NCBI GenBank assembly: GCA_023423775.1
Contig: JAFAEZ010000051.1
Location: 1 to 11,837, forward strand
Direction of reading: 5' to 3'
Source: Pseudomonadota bacterium
Lineage (GTDB): Bacteria; Pseudomonadota; Alphaproteobacteria; Sphingomonadales; Sphingomonadaceae
Length of the DNA stretch: 11,837 nt
Under the pieces are notes generated by a model. It did not search any database. It was not told the DNA's origin and saw nothing but the letters and a program-made list of their open reading frames with translations. The translations under genes were made by a program, and so were the position numbers. Within the stretch, counting starts at the first letter, position 1; each line of letters starts with the position of its first letter. Positions 6,065 to 11,837 of the stretch are shown in pieces.

Positions 6065-6802
6065 ATGTTCGACCTTCATATCGCAGGCGGGCTGGCCCGC
6101 CTTGTCCTGAACCGGCCCGAGGCGCGCAACGCGATCCCCTTCTCGGGCTGGGCCGAGCTCGCCGCCGCCGTGCAGCAGGCCGAGGCCGCCGGCGCCCAGA
6201 TGCTGGTCGTGTCGGGTCATCCCGGCGGAAGCTTCTGCGCGGGCGCCGACATGGCCGCGTTCCACGCTTTCGCGACGGATCCCGACGCGCGCACCGCATT
6301 CCGCCTCGCCATCCGCCAGGGCCTGGACGCGTTGCGCGACACGCCGCTGGTCACGCTCGCGGTGGTGGAGGGACATTGCTACGGCGCCGGCGTCGCTCTC
6401 GCCATGGCCTGCGACACGCGCTTCGGCGGCTACGAAGCCGAGTTCGCGATCACGCCTGCGAAATTCGGTATCGCTTACCCGCAGGAGGACGTGCACCGCC
6501 TCGTCGCCTTGCTCGGGCCTGGCCAGGCCTCGCGCCTCCTGTTTGGCGCCCAAGCCATCGACAGCCAGGAAGCGGTGCGGATCGGCCTGCTCGATCGGGC
6601 TTTCGCGGCCAATGTCGCTACCGGAGTCGACGAATTCATCAAGGCGGTGATGGCCAACGATCCGGCCAGCCTGCGCACGCTGAAGCGCGGCATCCGCCTC
6701 GCCATGGCGGGCGTGGCGAGCGACCCTGAACAGGATCACGCCTTCGACGATCTGCTCGGCTCGGAGACCCTGGTCGCGCGCCTCGCGGCCCGCCGCAAAT
6801 GA
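6065..6802 (+). CDS. Enoyl-CoA hydratase/isomerase (crotonase) family protein
   Basis: A 245-residue crotonase-fold protein, a little short for the family; substrate unknown but likely an acyl-CoA thioester. Visible elements are the oxyanion-hole block GGSFCAGADMAAF (first backbone NH donor), the second oxyanion loop VVEGHCYGAGVALAMACDTR, and TPAKFGIAYPQEDVHRLV. Aligning these by eye with rat mitochondrial enoyl-CoA hydratase, the two catalytic glutamates (Glu144 and Glu164) fall on alanine (GVALA) and on proline/alanine (TPAKFG). Classical hydration is therefore doubtful and an isomerase, hydrolase-like or other reaction is possible. ATG 6065 is supported by AAGGA at 6054-6058. Open reading frame continues upstream to 5870 but crosses the terminator and lacks coding character. 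It is the first gene of the operon and its stop overlaps the next ATG (ATGA). Confidence 0.85.
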   Translation: MFDLHIAGGLARLVLNRPEARNAIPFSGWAELAAAVQQAEAAGAQMLVVSGHPGGSFCAGADMAAFHAFATDPDARTAFRLAIRQGLDALRDTPLVTLAVVEGHCYGAGVALAMACDTRFGGYEAEFAITPAKFGIAYPQEDVHRLVALLGPGQASRLLFGAQAIDSQEAVRIGLLDRAFAANVATGVDEFIKAVMANDPASLRTLKRGIRLAMAGVASDPEQDHAFDDLLGSETLVARLAARRK

Positions 6803-7527
6803 ACGGGGCTGCCGAATTTATTCCGGGCGCGCCCGGGTCTGATCTGCTGCTGGTTGCCGATCACGCCTCCAATTTCGTGCCCGACGACATCGATCTCGGC
6901 ATTTCCGCGGATTTGCTCGGCCAGCATATGGCGGTCGACATCGGCGTCGATCCGCTCGCGCGGGAGATCGCCGGCCGGCTCGGCTGTCCCGCCATCCTGG
7001 GCGGCGTCTCCCGCCTCGTCGTCGACCTCCATCGCGAGCGCGGCGAGGCTGCGGCGATCCCGGTGGTCAGCGACGGCCATGCCATTCCCGGCAATGAAGG
7101 CCTCAGCGCACAGGCACAGGAAGATCGCCTCCGCCGCTTCTGGGACCCTTATCATTCGCTGATCGCTTCCAAGGTCGAGACGCTGAAGCCGGCCAAGCTG
7201 GTTGCGATCCACAGCTTCACGCCGCGTCTCGTCAGCCGGCCGGAGGAGGAGCGGCCCTGGGAAGTTGGCATCCTCTACGCGCAGGACCGCCGCGCCGCCC
7301 ATATCGCCATCCGCCTGCTGCGCGAGGCCGGCGTGGTCACCGGCGACAACCAGCCTTATTCGGGGCTCGATCTCAACCTCACCATGGACCTTCATGCCGA
7401 AAGCCGGGGCATCCCCTATATCGTCGTCGAGGTACGCCAGGACCTGATCGGCGACGCGGATGGCGTGCAGCGCTGGGCCGACCGCCTCGCGCCCGTAATC
7501 CGCGCCACGCGCGCGGCGCTTGCCTGA
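6799..7527 (+). CDS. N-formylglutamate amidohydrolase family protein
   Basis: A zinc-dependent amidohydrolase of the N-formylglutamate amidohydrolase family (HutG/FGase-like), which in histidine breakdown releases formate from N-formyl-L-glutamate. The 242-residue protein shows LLVADHASNFVP (residues 17-28, metal-binding DH), DIGVDPLAREIAGRLGCPA (47-65), SRLVVDLHR (71-79), VAIHSFTPRL (135-144, His138) and IPYIVVEVRQDLI (205-217, Glu211). No histidine-utilisation gene (hutU, hutH, hutI) is nearby, so the natural substrate may be another N-formyl amide. The start is fixed by the 4-bp overlap with the crotonase stop. Family assignment is firm; substrate is inference. Confidence 0.9.
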   Translation: MNGAAEFIPGAPGSDLLLVADHASNFVPDDIDLGISADLLGQHMAVDIGVDPLAREIAGRLGCPAILGGVSRLVVDLHRERGEAAAIPVVSDGHAIPGNEGLSAQAQEDRLRRFWDPYHSLIASKVETLKPAKLVAIHSFTPRLVSRPEEERPWEVGILYAQDRRAAHIAIRLLREAGVVTGDNQPYSGLDLNLTMDLHAESRGIPYIVVEVRQDLIGDADGVQRWADRLAPVIRATRAALA

Positions 7528-7557
7528 GCAATGGGAAAGAGGCCAGGGATCGGAGCC

Positions 7558-7923
7558 ATGAGGTTTGCCCTCCCGACCGTCCTGCTCCTTGCCGGCTGCG
7601 GCGATGCGGGCACGCCTTCGCAGCAGCGGGAGGATGCTGCTGTAGCCGTGGGGGATGATCGCATCGCCTGCGCGGTCGGCGGCGCCGAGACGCTAGACCG
7701 AGTCTGCACCCTCGACCGGACATCCAGCCCCGACGGCACCACTCTGACGCTGCGTCACCCGGACGGTGGCTTCCGCCGCCTGCTCGTCACGCGCGACGGA
7801 CGCGGTGTAATCGCCGCCGACGGCGCCGATCCGGCGCTCGTCTCCGTCGTCGGCGAGCAGGAGATCGAGGTGAGCCTGTCCGGTGATCGGTATCGTCTTC
7901 CGGCGACGCTGCGCGGCCGATGA
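7558..7923 (+). CDS. Small predicted lipoprotein, function unknown
   Basis: I do not recognise a named family. The 121-residue product begins with a lipoprotein signal peptide: MRFALPTVLLLAGC, lipobox LAGC with the lipidated cysteine at residue 14, followed by a Ser/Gln/Glu-rich tether. The mature domain has two further cysteines (Cys38, Cys50), which could form a disulfide, and beta-rich segments such as TTLTLRHPDGGFRRLLVTRD and the terminal EIEVSLSGDRYRLPATLRG. ATG 7558 is preferred over ATG 7531 because it puts the signal peptide at the N-terminus and has CGGAG just upstream. Its stop overlaps the ATG of the NAD(P)HX repair gene (ATGA), so the two are coupled. The lack of +2 Asp suggests sorting to the outer membrane, by the enterobacterial rule. 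Confidence 0.75.
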   Translation: MRFALPTVLLLAGCGDAGTPSQQREDAAVAVGDDRIACAVGGAETLDRVCTLDRTSSPDGTTLTLRHPDGGFRRLLVTRDGRGVIAADGADPALVSVVGEQEIEVSLSGDRYRLPATLRGR

Positions 7924-9290
7924 GCGTCATCCTCACCGCGGGAGAGATGCGCGCCGCCGAGCAGCGCGCGATCGATGCCGGTACGCCGGCCGAGACTTTG
8001 ATGGAGCGGGCCGGCCGGGGCGCAGCCGAGGCGGTCTGGCGTTTTGCCGGGCCGGTTCCGGCGCTCATTCTGTGCGGTCCGGGCAATAATGGCGGCGACG
8101 GCTATGTCGTCGCGCACGAGCTCAAGGCGCGCGGCGTGACGGTGCGCGTCGCTGCGCTCGCCGAACCGAAGACCGCCGCCGCCTCCTCGGCACGGAGCCT
8201 CTGGGATGGCCCGGTTGAGGATGTGGCCGACGCCGAGCCCGCGCCGCTGCTCGTTGACGCCCTGTTCGGCACCGGCCTTGCGCGTCCGCTCGACGAGGCC
8301 GTCGCGGCCGACCTGCTCCGGCTCGGAGAGGCGGCGAGGCTGCGCGTGGCGATCGACCTGCCGAGCGGAGTCTCCACCGACGATGGGGCGATCCTCTCCC
8401 CGGTCCCCGACTATGACCTGACGATCAGCTTCGCGACGCTGAAGCCAGCCCATCTGCTCCAGCCCGCCGCCCGCCACATGGGCCGGATCGCCGTCGTCGA
8501 CATCGGTATCGTCGCGCAGTCGGTCTTGTCGGTGATCGAGCGGCCGCTTCTTCCCGCGCCGGGCCCGGACGATCACAAATATAGTCGCGGCTATGTCGCT
8601 ATCCTGGCCGGCGAGATGCCCGGCGCCGCCGCGCTGGCCGCGACCTCTGCCGCTCGCGCTGGTGCGGGCTACGTCCGCCTCGTCGCGCCGGCCGCCGTGT
8701 CGGGCGTGCCGAGCGCCGTCGTCCAGGCGCCCTCCATCGATTTCGCGCACGACGACGTCCGGCTGGGGGCGATCGTTCTCGGCCCCGGCCTTGGTCGCGG
8801 AGGGGAGGGCAAGGCCCTGTTGGAGCGGGCGCTCGGCTGGCAGCGGCCGCTCATCCTCGATGGCGACGCGCTCGGCTTGGTCGGCGAGCACGGCCTGTGT
8901 CCGCCCGCGGGCGCGATCCTCACTCCTCACGCCGGCGAGTTCGCTCGCCTCTTCCCGGGCGGCCTCCCCGGCAGCAAGGTCGACCAGACCCGCGAGGCGG
9001 CGCGGCAGCTGGGCTGCGTGATCGTCTATAAGGGGCCGGACACGGTCGTCGCCGCGCCGGATGGGCGTGCGGCCATCGCTCCGCCGGCACCGCACTGGCT
9101 GGCCAGCGCTGGCACCGGCGACGTTCTTGCCGGCGTCATCGGCGCGTTGCGCGCCCGTGGCCTTGGCCCGTTCGAAGCGACCTGCGCGGCCGCATGGCTG
9201 CACGGCCGGGCTGGCGCCGCCGCCGGTCCGGGGCTAATCGCCGACGACCTCATCGCCGAGCTTCCCCAAATTCTTGCCGAGTGCCTGTGA
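7920..9290 (+). CDS. nnrDE: Bifunctional NAD(P)H-hydrate epimerase / ADP-dependent NAD(P)H-hydrate dehydratase
   Basis: Cytosolic metabolite-repair enzyme: the N-terminal domain interconverts the R and S epimers of hydrated NAD(P)H (NADHX/NADPHX), and the C-terminal domain dehydrates the S form back to NAD(P)H. The 456-residue length is normal for the fused form. The epimerase domain (about 1-210) shows LTAGEMRAAEQRAID, CGPGNNGGDGYVVA (52-65), LVDALFGTGL (111-120) and AIDLPSGVSTDDG (144-156). The ribokinase-like dehydratase domain (about 215-456) shows HKYSRGYVAILAGEMPGAA, VLGPGLGRGG, LILDGDALGL, ILTPHAGEFARL, VYKGPDTVVA and ASAGTGDVLAGVIGAL (396-411, catalytic Asp401). Every key motif is intact. 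The start overlaps the lipoprotein stop, and its own stop overlaps the next GTG. Confidence 0.96.
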   Translation: MSVILTAGEMRAAEQRAIDAGTPAETLMERAGRGAAEAVWRFAGPVPALILCGPGNNGGDGYVVAHELKARGVTVRVAALAEPKTAAASSARSLWDGPVEDVADAEPAPLLVDALFGTGLARPLDEAVAADLLRLGEAARLRVAIDLPSGVSTDDGAILSPVPDYDLTISFATLKPAHLLQPAARHMGRIAVVDIGIVAQSVLSVIERPLLPAPGPDDHKYSRGYVAILAGEMPGAAALAATSAARAGAGYVRLVAPAAVSGVPSAVVQAPSIDFAHDDVRLGAIVLGPGLGRGGEGKALLERALGWQRPLILDGDALGLVGEHGLCPPAGAILTPHAGEFARLFPGGLPGSKVDQTREAARQLGCVIVYKGPDTVVAAPDGRAAIAPPAPHWLASAGTGDVLAGVIGALRARGLGPFEATCAAAWLHGRAGAAAGPGLIADDLIAELPQILAECL

Positions 9291-10480
9291 CCGAAAAGAT
9301 TGTCCGCATTGCCGCGCGCGGCGAAGGCGTCACCGAGAGCGGACGGCATGTGCCCTTTACCGCGCCGGGCGACAGCGTCGCGGCCGATGGCGTCGTTACT
9401 CCGGGCCCGCACCGGATCGTGCCGCCATGCCGTCACTTTCCCGAATGCGGCGGCTGCCAGCTCCAGCATCTCGATGACGACGCGTTCGGCGCATTTCTGG
9501 TCGACCGCGTGGCATCGGCGCTCGCGGGGCAGGGCATTGCTGCGGGCGAAATCCTGACGCCGCACATCTCGCCGCCGGTCAGCCGCCGTCGCGCCTCGCT
9601 GCGCGCCGAGACGCGCGGCCGGCAGGTGCTGCTCGGCTTCAATGCCGAGAAGAGCCACCGCGTCGTCGACATGCGCGAATGCTTTATCCTGCGGACCGAG
9701 CTGTTCGCGCTGGTGGAGCCGCTGCGCCGGTTGATGGGGCAATTGCTCGGCCCGCGCGGCAAGGGCGGCGTCCGCATGACCTGGGCCGATCAGGGCGCCG
9801 ACATCCTGCTCGAGGGCGTCGCCGTCGACACGCTGGCGGCGACCGAGGCGCTCGCGACGTTCGCCGAGACGTACCGATTGGCGAGACTCGCACTGGATGA
9901 TGGTGGCGGCCCCCAGACACGCTGGGAGCCCGAACCCGTCACCATCACGCTGAGCGGCGTCGCGGTGCCGCTGCCGCACAACGCCTTCCTCCAGGCGACG
10001 CAGGAAGGCGAGGAGGCGCTGGTCGCTTCCGTGCGCCAAGCCGTCGGTCCGGCCCGGGTCGTTGCCGACCTGTTCGCCGGCCTCGGCACCTTCGCGCTCG
10101 CGCTGGAAGGCCGCGTGCTCGCCGCCGAGGCCGATCGCGAGGCGGCCATGATCCTGAAGGGCGTCGCCAACCGCACCCAGCGACCGATCTTCGTCGATCA
10201 TCGCGACCTGTTCCGCCGCCCGCTGCAGCCGGCCGAGCTCAACCGCTTCGAGGCGATCGTCCTCGATCCGCCGCGCGCCGGCGCGCGCGAGCAAGTCGAG
10301 CATCTCGCCGCCTCGAGCGTGCCGCGTATCGCTTATGTGTCGTGCAACCCGGTCACTTTCGCGCGCGACGCCAGGATGCTGGTTGACGGCGGCTACCGGC
10401 TCGATTGGGTGCGCCCGGTCGGCCAGTTCCGCTGGTCGACCCATGCGGAACTGGCGAGCTGCTTCACCCGGACTGGATGA
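9287..10480 (+). CDS. TrmA/RlmD-family SAM-dependent RNA uridine C5-methyltransferase
   Basis: Methylates C5 of a uridine in tRNA or rRNA with SAM through a covalent Cys adduct. The 397-residue protein has a short N-terminal TRAM-like segment (KIVRIAARGEGVTESGRHVP) and the 4Fe-4S ligands Cys48, Cys54, Cys57 (PPCRHFPECGGCQLQHL) and Cys132 (MREC). It also has the SAM motif VADLFAGLGTFALALE (258-273), VLDPPRAG (325-332), the nucleophile Cys353 in IAYVSCNPVTFARD, and the terminal general-base region QFRWSTHAELASCF with Glu388. It could modify tRNA U54 or 23S rRNA; motifs do not separate these. GTG 9287 overlaps the preceding TGA (GTGA); GTG 9281 is an alternative. The long N-terminal extension from 9194 is out of character and lies in the previous gene. 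The 3' end overlaps the convergent MAPEG gene by 17 bp. Confidence 0.93.
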   Translation: MTEKIVRIAARGEGVTESGRHVPFTAPGDSVAADGVVTPGPHRIVPPCRHFPECGGCQLQHLDDDAFGAFLVDRVASALAGQGIAAGEILTPHISPPVSRRRASLRAETRGRQVLLGFNAEKSHRVVDMRECFILRTELFALVEPLRRLMGQLLGPRGKGGVRMTWADQGADILLEGVAVDTLAATEALATFAETYRLARLALDDGGGPQTRWEPEPVTITLSGVAVPLPHNAFLQATQEGEEALVASVRQAVGPARVVADLFAGLGTFALALEGRVLAAEADREAAMILKGVANRTQRPIFVDHRDLFRRPLQPAELNRFEAIVLDPPRAGAREQVEHLAASSVPRIAYVSCNPVTFARDARMLVDGGYRLDWVRPVGQFRWSTHAELASCFTRTG

Positions 10481-10901
10481 GCGCCATTCCGGCGCGGATG
10501 GTGAGGATCAGCAGCGCGATCGAGGCTGCCGAGAAGAGCAGGAAGCGCCACCGCACGACGTTGACCGTCGCCTGCACCAGGCTGTGGGCGATGCGCAGTC
10601 CGACATAGGCCCAGGCGACCGCGAGGTTGAGGCCGTCGCCCTGTCCGATCAGGGCCAGCGTCAGCGCGACCGCGTAGAAAAGCGTCGGCTGCTCCATCAG
10701 ATGGTTGTAATTGTGGGCCTTCCACTGGACCTGGTCGTCGATCACGCCGTCCAGCTGGGCGCCGCGGCCGCCCACGCGCCCTTTCAGGCTGATGCCCTTG
10801 CGCGCCATCGCGGGAAAGCGCGTCGCATACATCCACAGCATCATCACCAGAGACCAGGCGGCGAGCGCCACCACCGGACCCAGAATCGGACTGTACCCCA
10901 T
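10464..10901 (-). CDS. MAPEG family integral membrane protein
   Basis: A 145-residue protein with four likely membrane helices (about 7-27, 72-88, 90-110, 118-142), the layout of the MAPEG superfamily (membrane-associated proteins in eicosanoid and glutathione metabolism). Supporting blocks are LWMYATRFPAM, the conserved polar stretch QWKAHNYNHLMEQPTLFYAV (residues 59-78), and GLRIAHSLVQATVNVVRWRF (101-120). Bacterial members are often glutathione-linked detoxifying enzymes or uncharacterised; the substrate is unknown here. ATG 10901 is well supported by GGAGGTG seven bases upstream, but this SD lies in the 3' arm of a terminator hairpin. Its tail overlaps the RNA methyltransferase end-to-end. 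Confidence 0.88.
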   Translation of the reverse strand: MGYSPILGPVVALAAWSLVMMLWMYATRFPAMARKGISLKGRVGGRGAQLDGVIDDQVQWKAHNYNHLMEQPTLFYAVALTLALIGQGDGLNLAVAWAYVGLRIAHSLVQATVNVVRWRFLLFSAASIALLILTIRAGMALIQSG

Positions 10902-10937
10902 AAAGAAACACCTCCCCCCGAAAACCGGGGGAAGGTG
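10902..10937 (-). terminator. Hairpin: terminator of the DHS-like gene containing the MAPEG ribosome binding site
   Basis: Read on the minus strand, CACCTTCCCCCG and CGGGGGGAGGTG form a 12-bp stem (one T-G pair) around a GTTTT loop (10909-10937), followed by TTTCTTT (10908-10902) and then the MAPEG ATG. The T tract is interrupted by one C, so termination may be partial. The 3' arm includes GGAGGTG, the SD of MAPEG, so the hairpin would also hide that site in a read-through transcript. Confidence 0.65.
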
Positions 10938-10997
10938 CGTCAGAAACGAATTCCGTTCAACTCCCGTAACGACCGGTGGTCGAAGGAGCCGAGCGGC

Positions 10998-11837
10998 TTA
11001 GTCGAACAGCTTCGAGAAAGCCCGCTTGGCGCGGGTCTTCCAATGGCCGCGATGATAGGCGTCGGAGGCGAGCAGAGGCAGCACGGTGGTCGCCTCGGCG
11101 AACACCATCTGCTCCATCGCCGTCGAGACCTTGCCCCACGACGCCGCTTCCTGCAGCGTCGAGGACGAGCAGGCGCCGTCGCGGACGTCGGCGACGGTGA
11201 TCTGCACCGCGTACTTGTGGACCTCGACATCGTCGTGGCCGAGGATCTCGGCGCAGACCACGGTGTCCTGCACGAAATTCTTCGGCACGCCGCCGCCGAT
11301 CATGAGCAGGCCGGTGGTGCCCGCCTTGATCTTGATGTCGGTCAGCTCGCGGAAGTCGGCGATGCTGTCGATCGTCAGATACTGGCGGCCGGCCTTCATG
11401 GCGTCGACCTGGTGCTTGACGAGGCCGAAGCCGGCCGAGCTGTCGGTGAAGGCCGGGCAGAAGATCGGCACGTCATGCTCGTAGGCGAGCTTGACGAGGC
11501 TGTTCTCCTTCTTGCCGTTCTCGACCAGCCACTTGCCCATCTCGCGAATGAACGCGCGGGACGAATAAGCCTTGGGCTCGAGCGAGTTGGCGATGTCGCC
11601 GATCGTGTGATCGGTCTCCTGCAGCTTCTCTTCGTCGATATAGGTATCGTAGATACGATCGATGTAGAGCGAGCGCAGCGTGTCGTCGTCGGGGATCTCG
11701 AGCGCCTGGTAATGCTTGTGGCCGAGCGCCTCGAAGAAATCCATGTCGACGATGGTCGCGCCGGTGGCGACGATCGCATCGACCATGTTGTTCTTCACGA
11801 GGTCCGCATAGAGGTCCATGCAGCCGCCGGCCGAGGT
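10998..11837 (-). CDS. Deoxyhypusine synthase-like polyamine enzyme (partial, N-terminus beyond right edge)
   Basis: The frame is open to the window edge, and the visible ATG at 11819 is internal: the preceding codons read TSAGGC, continuing the family motif TSAGGCMDLYADLVKNNMVD. The 280 visible codons (the last is the stop) include the NAD-binding blocks VDAIVATGATIVDMDFFEAL, FCPAFTDSSAGFG and TTGLLMIGGGVP, and near the end DGACSSST and the catalytic-lysine motif EAASWGKV (Lys at 11130-11132). Eukaryotic DHS transfers the aminobutyl group of spermidine to eIF5A. Bacteria lack eIF5A, and bacterial homologues are thought to work in polyamine synthesis (homospermidine-type products, or bis-guanidino compounds from agmatine); that is the likelier role. 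The human active-site KHH appears here as KNF (GGGVPKNFVQDT), in line with changed substrate. Catalytic lysine is intact. Confidence 0.9.
   Translation of the reverse strand, partial: TSAGGCMDLYADLVKNNMVDAIVATGATIVDMDFFEALGHKHYQALEIPDDDTLRSLYIDRIYDTYIDEEKLQETDHTIGDIANSLEPKAYSSRAFIREMGKWLVENGKKENSLVKLAYEHDVPIFCPAFTDSSAGFGLVKHQVDAMKAGRQYLTIDSIADFRELTDIKIKAGTTGLLMIGGGVPKNFVQDTVVCAEILGHDDVEVHKYAVQITVADVRDGACSSSTLQEAASWGKVSTAMEQMVFAEATTVLPLLASDAYHRGHWKTRAKRAFSKLFD

Noticed and set aside
5305..6729. 474-codon plus-strand frame crossing ispE, the non-coding gap and the crotonase gene
   Set aside because: It is out of frame with two real genes, runs through a strong terminator, and is Arg/Ser/Pro-rich.
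7755..9203. Long antisense frame opposite nnrDE
   Set aside because: No domain and Arg/Asp/Gly-rich composition; the sense protein has intact epimerase and dehydratase motifs.
9026..10444. Long antisense frame opposite the RNA methyltransferase
   Set aside because: Same reasoning: the sense frame has all catalytic and Fe-S residues.
1..11837. Phage, defence, CRISPR or insertion-sequence content
   Set aside because: No transposase, integrase, repeat-spacer array or toxin/nuclease-like gene; composition looks uniform and gene content is housekeeping.

Overview
The window is a GC-rich (roughly two thirds G+C by eye), densely coded chromosomal segment with strong third-position GC bias. Gene content and protein style (ETF-ubiquinone oxidoreductase, TPR protein and ispE in tandem; fused NAD(P)HX repair enzyme; DHS-like polyamine enzyme; divergent UDG-like protein) suggest an alphaproteobacterium, most likely a sphingomonad. 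The taxonomic call is an inference from protein style. I see no mobile element, CRISPR array, tRNA or rRNA. It reads as core or near-core chromosome.

Layout. On the minus strand, 1-1578 holds a coupled pair: a UDG-superfamily protein followed by the N-terminal half of a soluble lytic transglycosylase that runs off the left edge. A divergent intergenic region (1579-1694) contains a perfect 6-6-6 inverted repeat. On the plus strand, 1695-5810 holds ETF-QO, a secreted TPR protein without an obvious ATG/GTG/TTG start, and ispE. A 254-bp gap (5811-6064) follows. It holds a weak terminator, a full match to the sigma-54 -24/-12 promoter, about 125 nt of hairpin-rich sequence, a strong intrinsic terminator, and a second hairpin abutting the next ribosome binding site. 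Then comes a tightly packed plus-strand operon (6065-10480): a crotonase-fold protein lacking the usual catalytic glutamates, an N-formylglutamate amidohydrolase-family protein, a small lipoprotein, the bifunctional NAD(P)H-hydrate epimerase/dehydratase, and a TrmA/RlmD-type tRNA/rRNA uridine methyltransferase. The methyltransferase overlaps convergently by 17 bp with a minus-strand MAPEG membrane protein. Upstream of that gene, also on the minus strand, lies the C-terminal part of a deoxyhypusine-synthase-like enzyme that runs off the right edge.

How the genes relate. ETF-QO passes electrons from acyl-CoA and other dehydrogenases to ubiquinone. IspE makes isoprenoid precursors, which include the ubiquinone side chain, but the linkage may be only positional. 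The 6065-10480 operon mixes a CoA-type enzyme, a formyl-amide hydrolase and cofactor repair, with 4-bp or 1-bp style overlaps between several pairs implying translational coupling. The most notable non-coding signal is the sigma-54 promoter/terminator cassette at 5878-6028, which could be a nitrogen- or motility-responsive small RNA or an attenuated leader of the downstream operon. No clearly new multi-gene system is visible.
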